DNA from: Stramonita haemastoma
Lineage: Eukaryota; Mollusca; Gastropoda; Neogastropoda; Muricidae
DNA length: 12,500 nt
Assembly (NCBI GenBank): GCA_030674155.1
Contig: CM060322.1
Span: 59,258,130-59,270,629, forward strand
Direction: 5' to 3'
The position numbers and the translations under genes are program-made. Each line of letters starts with the position of its first letter. The stretch's first letter is position 1. Below the pieces are notes generated by a model. That model made no database searches, was not told where the DNA came from, and worked only from the letters and a program-made list of their open reading frames with translations. Positions 8,489 to 12,500 of the stretch are shown piece by piece.

Positions 8489-8606
8489 GTCTTAGTGTCT
8501 GTTTCTGTTTTTCTGTTTCTGTCTTACTGTCTGTTTCTGCCTGTCTGTTTTTGTCTTACTGTCTGTGTCTGTTTGTTTGTTTCTGTCTTAGTGTCTGTTT
8601 CTGCCG
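8489..8606 (+). repeat. 32-bp imperfect tandem repeat, 4 units, TGTCTGTTT-rich
   Basis: GTCTTAGTG/GTCTTACTG anchors occur at 8489, 8521, 8553 and 8585, exactly 32 bp apart. The rest of each unit consists of CTGTTT and CTGTCTG words. The repeat grades at both ends into general (CTGT)n-like sequence from about 8460. Phe/Val/Leu/Cys-rich open frames over it come from the repeat itself. Confidence 0.8.
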
Positions 8607-8639
8607 GTCTATCCACTACCTCCTCCCTCTGTTTTTTTA

Positions 8640-9386
8640 GTCTTTGACATTAAAATGGAGCCAGTATGTCAGTAGTGGCAAGAGTATAATTTATTATGTC
8701 TGTCTGTTTTGAGCTATTTCCATGAAACATGTTGGAAACTCAGAGCCCAGCAGTGGTCGTGAAAAAATTACAAATATTTTTTTCCTTTTGATTTCCAAAC
8801 CTGAAGGAAAATGTTTGCCATATCTGAAACAAAGAACCTTTCCTCACTCATCCATACCCCCTCTCGTTAGTTCTAAAACTGATTTCACCATTCTTGCTGG
8901 TTTATCTGTCTGTGAGCGTATTTCCGGTGACTAAGAATTTGTCTTTAGAAGTGATGATTGAGAGGAATGGGATTCTAAAAAAGGCAGAAGTTGAAAGGGT
9001 AAAGCATAGTGTTTATGCTTGATTTTGAAAGTATACCAGATGTATGTAATGACAATGACAGTGTTAAATAAATTCAGGCCTCTGCCCATTTTCACGGGGT
9101 ACATCAATGTCTACAAACACACGAGTGAATATAATTATTATCAAGAAAGGCTGAAAATATGTAAAAAAGGTATAAAAAAAAAAGCAAGATAAACATGTTT
9201 TCAAAAATGTAAGCTTCTGTTCTGTATGTTTTATTCTGAAATGAACAGTGTAGTTAGGCAGAAGCCAGACGGCAGCGTTCTGGCACCGTGGTGTGGATGT
9301 TTTCCTGTCAGCCCTCACTTCTTGCTGTGGTCAAGGCCATGTCAGTGTCCAGTGCACTGTGATCATCAATCCACTGACCAGTAGAG

Positions 9387-9390
<4 letters not shown>
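8640..9390. other. unique AT-rich sequence, no gene recognised
   Basis: A 70-codon frame from an ATG at 8722 to 8934 has no recognisable domain and lies in AT-rich sequence. Minus-strand frames at 9064-9318 also lack motifs. I see no RNA gene or repeat of note before the GA tract. Confidence 0.5.

Positions 9391-9477
<87 letters not shown>
9391..9477 (+). repeat. (GA)n microsatellite, left of the LINE fragment
   Basis: About 87 bp of (GA)n with a single phase shift (AA) at 9452-9453. It directly abuts the (GAAAT)n end of the retrotransposon fragment. A second (GA)n block bounds the other end of the fragment (9978-10068), so the two probably were one tract before insertion. Confidence 0.95.
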
Positions 9478-9519
9478 AATGAAATGAAATGAAATGTTTA
9501 TTCATAAAGGCCATGGCCT
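9476..9519 (-). other. LINE 3' terminus: AATAAA, (ATTTC)n tail and terminal palindrome
   Basis: Read on the minus strand, the element ends with the perfect 12-bp palindrome AGGCCATGGCCT (9508-9519), AATAAA (complement of 9497-9502) and four pentamers that read ATTTC on minus (GAAAT on plus, 9476-9495). Non-LTR elements end in poly-A or short tandem repeats at the 3' terminus, and this arrangement fits the latter. The palindrome could form a stem-loop used for RNA recognition by the reverse transcriptase; that role is inference. Confidence 0.7.
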
Positions 9520-9953
9520 CTTAGAAGGGGGAATACAAATAAAGCAGACAACAACAAAAACAGCAAAACTATGATGGACATGTGATGGCATTATGTTACA
9601 TATATACTTCTCCTTTTAAATGCTTTATACATATATATTGCCAGTTGTTTTACAATACACTCATTCGTCGAAGCTAATAACAAAACCATCCTGAATAAAC
9701 ATGGATCTATAGTACTTCTGTGGTATGAACTGCTCTCGTATATCTCTTAACCTTGGGCAGGAAAGCACAAAATGGATTTCATCTTCTACCGAACATTTAC
9801 AAATTGGGCATTGAAGATTTATGGCAAGTGCCTTTCTATAGCGATAGTAATGTGCATTGATATCCGAAATACCAAATCTAAATCGCGTCATTATACGCTT
9901 CAAATAACTATCAATATTCATGGACATATACGTCGGTACACCATGTACTTGGC
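9478..9953 (-). mobile_element. 5'-truncated non-LTR retrotransposon (LINE) fragment
   Basis: A 476-bp minus-strand fragment with the end of a reverse-transcriptase ORF, a 3' UTR of about 95 bp, an AATAAA and a pentameric tail. It is cut off at its 5' side, where it meets TGAG/GA repeats at 9954, as is typical of incomplete target-primed reverse transcription. The encoded C-terminal region resembles that of jockey/CR1-like elements common in molluscs and other invertebrates; the exact clade cannot be fixed from this piece. It is bounded on both sides by (GA)n, so any target-site duplication would be hidden in the repeat. It is non-autonomous and too short to be active. Confidence 0.8.
9591..9951 (-). 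pseudogene. C-terminal remnant of LINE reverse-transcriptase ORF (zinc knuckle), frameshifted
   Basis: Minus-strand remnant of the region downstream of the polymerase domain. About 96 element-derived residues run from 9951 to the stop at 9661-9663. They include RFRFGISDINAHYYRYRK, a zinc-knuckle motif CX2CX8HX4C (CPIC to HFVLSC, 9757-9810) and a following RDIREQFIP segment. This order is typical of the tail of jockey/CR1-like ORF2 proteins. The apparent stop after SFDE is not the native end. The next register over reads STNECIVKQLAIYMYKAFK, matching the usual STNE...YxYKAF ending, and reaches its own stop at 9591-9593. A single-base frameshift near 9694-9704 explains this. The endonuclease and polymerase core are absent. 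Serine/leucine residues that appear upstream in the same frame come from the GA microsatellite and are not part of the protein. Confidence 0.8.
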
Positions 9954-9972
9954 TGAGTGAGTGAGTGAGTGA

Positions 9973-10066
<94 letters not shown>

Positions 10067-10068
10067 AG
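9954..10068 (+). repeat. (TGAG)n then (GA)n microsatellite, right of the LINE fragment
   Basis: About five TGAG tetramers (9954-9974) are followed by (GA)n with two interruptions (9978-10068). The tetramer stretch sits exactly at the truncated 5' end of the retrotransposon, which suggests either a pre-existing variant edge of the GA tract or filler added at the insertion junction. Confidence 0.9.
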
Positions 10069-10281
10069 GTGTTTAGGCAACCCCTGCCCATCAATACCTG
10101 TTCATTGGACAAGTCTTTTCCCTGTGTCTGGTGACAAGCAACTTTTCTTTTTGTTCTCGAGAGAGAGAGGGAGTGGGACTGGAGAGGGAGGATAGGGGAG
10201 GGACAAGTTTGGGGCACATCGTTGATTCAAAACTGTTTGATGGAAAACGGCCAAAAATATAGTACGTGACCACTGATTTTG
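10069..10281. other. unique spacer, no gene recognised
   Basis: Unique sequence with a short GA-rich patch at 10159-10200. If the neighbouring minus-strand exon candidate is real, this would be the start of its 3' untranslated region, but no close AATAAA is seen on the minus strand. The nearest is the one in the LINE, at 9497-9502. Confidence 0.35.
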
Positions 10282-10518
10282 TTTTCATCTTCTGGGACTT
10301 TCTTCTTGGCTTGACCAGACATCTCCTGTAACTCCTGAAGGAGTCATGAGGGCACTGCCCTCCATTTCCCGGCGGCGTGCCTTGGGCAAGTTGAACCTGG
10401 TTTTATCCCGTCCTTCCCCAGACAGCAGCGTGCCTGCAGAGTCTTTGTGTCGTCCATGGCACCAGCAACAGCTGGCTAACTCTTCCTCCACAGGTGGAGG
10501 AGTGGGGTAGTTAATTTC
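10282..10518 (-). CDS. candidate terminal coding exon, unknown protein
   Basis: I do not recognise the protein. On the minus strand, a T-rich tract (complement of about 10523-10552) ends in AG at 10519-10520, a plausible splice acceptor. From 10518 the frame stays open for 78 codons to TGA at 10282-10284. The peptide begins EINYPTPPPVEEEL, has a CCWCHGRH cysteine/histidine cluster, and continues with a charged segment (GEGRDKTRFNLPKARRREME) and a polar tail ending ESPRR. It is rich in mixed charges, unlike the repeat-derived frames elsewhere. Roughly 60% of codons start with a purine, against about half in the overlapping plus-strand frame, and the stretch is GC-richer than its flanks. There is no upstream exon in view, no clear polyadenylation signal and no homologue that I know. 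It could equally be an unusual non-coding stretch. Confidence 0.3.
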
Positions 10519-10520
10519 CT

Positions 10521-10968
10521 TTCATGTGAAAACACAAGTTGAAAAAAAAGTTAAAGTCAAGCGCCAGGCTGTGATTGTGTCTGTGAAGGAGTTTTCTCAT
10601 ATTTTTTTAAAATCAGCAGTTAATATTGAAAAAAAAACCCAGTCAGATTCAGTTCACAGTTTTTTGTTCCTCGGCTGCAGCTTCTAGATTTTCTAACGGT
10701 ATTTTGCGTATGCAATAGTTTTTGCCTATCACAAAAGCCTCAATCCAGTTGTCTTTGATTCTGTCCACTTGAATACTGAAATGCCCTACCTTCCCTCTGG
10801 TTATGCGTTCATTTTCCTTTCAACCAGCACAAAGTCTTCTAAAGCTCAACGTATCATAATATCATATTATGCTATATAACAACAAGACACTGGCCAATGG
10901 AAGGAAAGGTCCAGCAGCAGTGTCAGCTGACCAGGCCTGACACCACCATCTGTGGCTGGTCACGGCAT
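10521..10968. other. unique AT-rich sequence, no gene recognised
   Basis: No gene is recognised. A perfect inverted repeat, CATAATAT and ATATTATG around a single C, lies at 10855-10871. A CCAAT match (GGCCAATGG) follows at about 10892-10900, and GC-richer sequence leads into the poly-G tract. If the exon candidate at 10282-10518 is real, this would be the adjoining intron. Confidence 0.4.
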
Positions 10969-11006
10969 GGGGGGGGGGGGGGGGGGGAGAGGGGGGGGGG
11001 GAGAGA
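10969..11006 (+). repeat. double poly-G tract: G19, AGA, G11, GAGA
   Basis: 19 G (10969-10987), AGA, then 11 G (10991-11001), followed by AGAGAG. It is a long purine tract able to form G-quadruplexes and another example of G runs joined to GA units. Glycine/proline frames across it are artefacts. Confidence 0.95.
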
Positions 11007-11306
11007 GGAGCCAGGCCTGCAGGAGAAAACCTGTCACTGCAGCACTTCCACTGAAGGAAATCAGCTTTTTAGGCCCGCCACACATGCACTCACGGACATC
11101 TGAGGTGTCCGTTATCGTGGTGAAGGTTTTCCTGTGTTCCTTATCATGGTCAGTGTGGAAGATTGGGTAGATATTGTAGTTTGTTATATTTCTATATAAC
11201 ATGGATTTCTGCTTCAAGAATTTTGTTGTTATCACTTTTTCTTGAAATAAACAATTTCCCTATAACCTTGTCGCTAGAAGTGGGTTTCTTTTATTCACAT
11301 TCTTCT
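11007..11306. other. unique sequence, no gene recognised
   Basis: Moderately GC-rich at first (to about 11110), then AT-rich. AATAAA occurs at 11246-11251 on the plus strand. More diverged copies of the following 144-bp repeat might extend into 11170-11306, but I cannot align them with confidence. Confidence 0.4.
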
Positions 11307-12032
11307 TACACAAACAGTCAACAAAAATAGACGAAATGGTATACTCTATTTCTTTATACAGTGAGCTATAGAGACTTCGTGTGTGGAGGGTGTGGACACA
11401 TAAAAATGGCATCAGTCTAGATTAAAAAGAAATCTCCTGTAAATTGGTAGATAAGTGTTTTGGTTTACTGTTGGGAGTGCAGTCAGCAACACTGTTTCCT
11501 GTGTCCTTTCCCTTCATCCATATGTGTATGTCTCTTTTTCTGGCATTGTGTGTGCATCCTCTCCTGTCTAAAGATGAGAGGCGTCACTATTTTCAATTTC
11601 TGGTTTATCAACAGTGCACAAATAGACGAAATGTTTCTGTCTTTTCCTTATACATAGTGTGTATGGCTCTTTGTCTGGATTGTGTGTGGACCATAAAACC
11701 TCATCTGATTAAAATGAGACTCTCTTATTTTAGATGTGTTTTGGTTTACTGTGGGAGTGCAGTCAGCAACACTGTTTCCTGTGTCCTTTCCCTTCATCCA
11801 TATGTGTATGTCTCTTTTTCCTGGCATTGTGTGTGCATCCTCTCCTGTCTAAAGATGAGAGGCGTCACTATTTTCAGATGTGTTTTGGTTTACTGTCGGG
11901 AGTGCAGTCAGCAACACTGTTTCCTGTGTCCTTTCCCTTCAGCTAGGTGTGCCTGTCTCTTTCTCCCGCCATTGTGGTGCATCCTTGCCTGTCTAAAGAT
12001 GAGAGGCGACATTATCTTCAGATGTGTTTTTG
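11307..12032 (+). repeat. tandem array of a 144-bp monomer, 5 copies in two types
   Basis: Monomers begin near 11307, 11450, 11596, 11733 and 11877, with a final partial start at 12021. Lengths are about 143, 146, 137, 144 and 144 bp. Copies 2, 4 and 5 (type B) are nearly identical, sharing GAGTGCAGTCAGCAACACTG, the CCTTTCCCTTCA segment and GTCTAAAGATGAGAGGCG. Copies 1 and 3 (type A) are diverged and share AATAGACGAAATG and a TTTATACA/CTTATACA segment. The order is A-B-A-B-B. Because 144 is divisible by three, a frame of about 200 codons stays open across the array (11444-12052). It is cysteine-, serine- and phenylalanine-rich and repeats with the monomer, so I do not call it a gene. Confidence 0.85.
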
Positions 12033-12186
12033 GAGAAGGGAGACATGAATAATGCTTTGTTTTCAATGATCAAAGTCCCTGTCCCTAGCAACATCACGCA
12101 ACAGTAAGAACAGAACTGCTGCACTACAGCCATCTCAGCCATGGCTTCAGTCTGCCCTCCACAGGGGTGTGGCCATGATGAACTGG
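12033..12186. other. unique sequence upstream of a CRE/E-box pair
   Basis: Moderately GC-rich unique sequence; no gene is recognised. The palindrome-like GCCATCTCAGCCATGGC lies around 12129-12145. Confidence 0.4.
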
Positions 12187-12233
12187 TGACGTCAGCACCC
12201 ACACAAGAGGGACGCCCACAGACGTCACGTGAC
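12187..12233. promoter_or_regulatory. perfect CRE plus CLEAR-type E-box palindrome
   Basis: TGACGTCA at 12187-12194 is a full cAMP-response element, the binding palindrome of CREB/ATF factors. GTCACGTGAC at 12224-12233 is a perfect 10-bp E-box palindrome, the form bound by TFEB/MITF/USF factors and known as the CLEAR motif. It overlaps a second ACGTCA half-CRE (12222-12227). The two sites are 29 bp apart in GC-richer sequence containing CpG. Two exact palindromes for known bZIP and bHLH families so close together suggest a promoter or enhancer. Which gene it would serve is not visible in the window. Confidence 0.4.
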
Positions 12234-12246
12234 ATACCAAATGAGC

Positions 12247-12296
12247 AGAGAGAGAGAGAGACAGAGAGAGAGACAGAGAGACAGAGACAGAGAGAC
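12247..12296 (+). repeat. (GA)n/(GACA)n imperfect microsatellite
   Basis: GAGAGA units mixed with ACAGAGAG units over about 50 bp, immediately after the CRE/E-box pair. Confidence 0.9.
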
Positions 12297-12500
12297 TCAT
12301 CCCCAGACTCCAACAATCCTTCTGTCTTTACTTCATCATTCATTCTCTCTCTTCCCCCCTCCCATCGAGCCCTGCCCCTTCTTCTCCCATCTTCCGGCAG
12401 TGTATTTGGTGCTTCATCTTCCCCCCTCCCCCCTCCTCCCTCTCTGCCCCCAGGATGGCTTCTTTCCCCTCCTGTGTCGTCATTAGCTGGGTCATGCCAA
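12297..12500. other. pyrimidine-rich sequence to window end
   Basis: CT-rich sequence with several C runs (around 12355-12361 and 12421-12433). No feature can be supported; an open frame of 85 codons from 12229 is low-complexity. Confidence 0.5.

Noticed and set aside
9958..10217. Ser/Leu-rich N-terminal extension of the LINE-derived frame
   Set aside because: It is encoded by the (GA)n/(TGAG)n microsatellite read through in frame. It is not part of the retrotransposon protein.
10275..10510. Plus-strand open frame overlapping the minus-strand exon candidate
   Set aside because: Its first codon positions show no purine bias and it has no clear splice acceptor. It is more likely the shadow of the minus-strand frame if either is real.
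2817..12032. Idea that the 144-bp monomer is three 48-bp units of the minisatellite
   Set aside because: 144 is three times 48, but the sequences share no motif such as CATGGAACTGTAGACC. The relation is numerical coincidence.
11444..12052. 202-residue open frame with internal repeats
   Set aside because: It coincides with the 144-bp tandem array, whose period is a multiple of three. The residues repeat with the monomer, there is no recognisable domain, and it opens without an ATG at its stated start.
1..12500. tRNA, rRNA or other structured RNA genes
   Set aside because: I looked for GGTTCRANNCC-type B-box words and for rRNA-like blocks on both strands and saw none; a covariance-model scan would be needed to be certain.

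Overview
This window looks like non-coding nuclear DNA from a eukaryote, most likely an invertebrate animal. A mollusc, perhaps a gastropod, is my best guess. The evidence is a repeat-dominated landscape of long (GA)n/(TC)n, (AC)n and poly-G tracts, minisatellites with 32, 40-48, 48 and 144 bp periods, AATAAA signals without dense reading frames, and a decayed non-LTR retrotransposon end of a type common in mollusc genomes. The lineage is an inference from this style; no conserved host gene is recognised. There is no bacterial or viral gene organisation. Almost all long open frames come from simple repeats or from tandem repeats whose period is a multiple of three.

Layout: 1-2816 is unique AT-rich sequence with three poly-G tracts (523-549, 1061-1071, 1336-1352) and one good TATA-like element (1776-1785). 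2817-4221 is a 48-bp minisatellite of about 30 units: 7 near-identical units, 12 badly degraded ones, then 11 clean ones, the last 8 of which alternate between two subtypes. Two AATAAA hexamers follow at 4374-4393. 4394-5690 is unique sequence with a small cluster of AGGTGT/CAGGTG motifs, a (CAAA)n tract and another G17 tract. 5690-6720 is a kilobase-scale pyrimidine-rich block around a (TC)n core, and 7190-7560 is purine/A-rich. 7616-8606 holds a run of unrelated short repeats: (ATTGT)n, (AC/ACGC)n, a 40-48-bp repeat and a 32-bp repeat.

The clearest identifiable element is at 9478-9953: the 3' end of a LINE-type retrotransposon on the minus strand. It has a CX2CX8HX4C zinc-knuckle reverse-transcriptase tail, a frameshift, an AATAAA and a short (ATTTC)n tail. 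It sits exactly between two (GA)n blocks, so in its own orientation it lies inside a (TC)n microsatellite. To its right, 10282-10518 on the minus strand is the only stretch with some character of a host coding exon; this is tentative. 10969-11001 is a double poly-G tract. 11307-12032 is a 144-bp tandem array with an older and a younger monomer type. 12187-12233 holds a perfect CRE and a perfect GTCACGTGAC E-box palindrome.

There is no operon or gene set here, and I see no convincing undescribed molecular system. The interesting signals are repeat architecture, the microsatellite-embedded LINE, one candidate exon and one candidate regulatory module.
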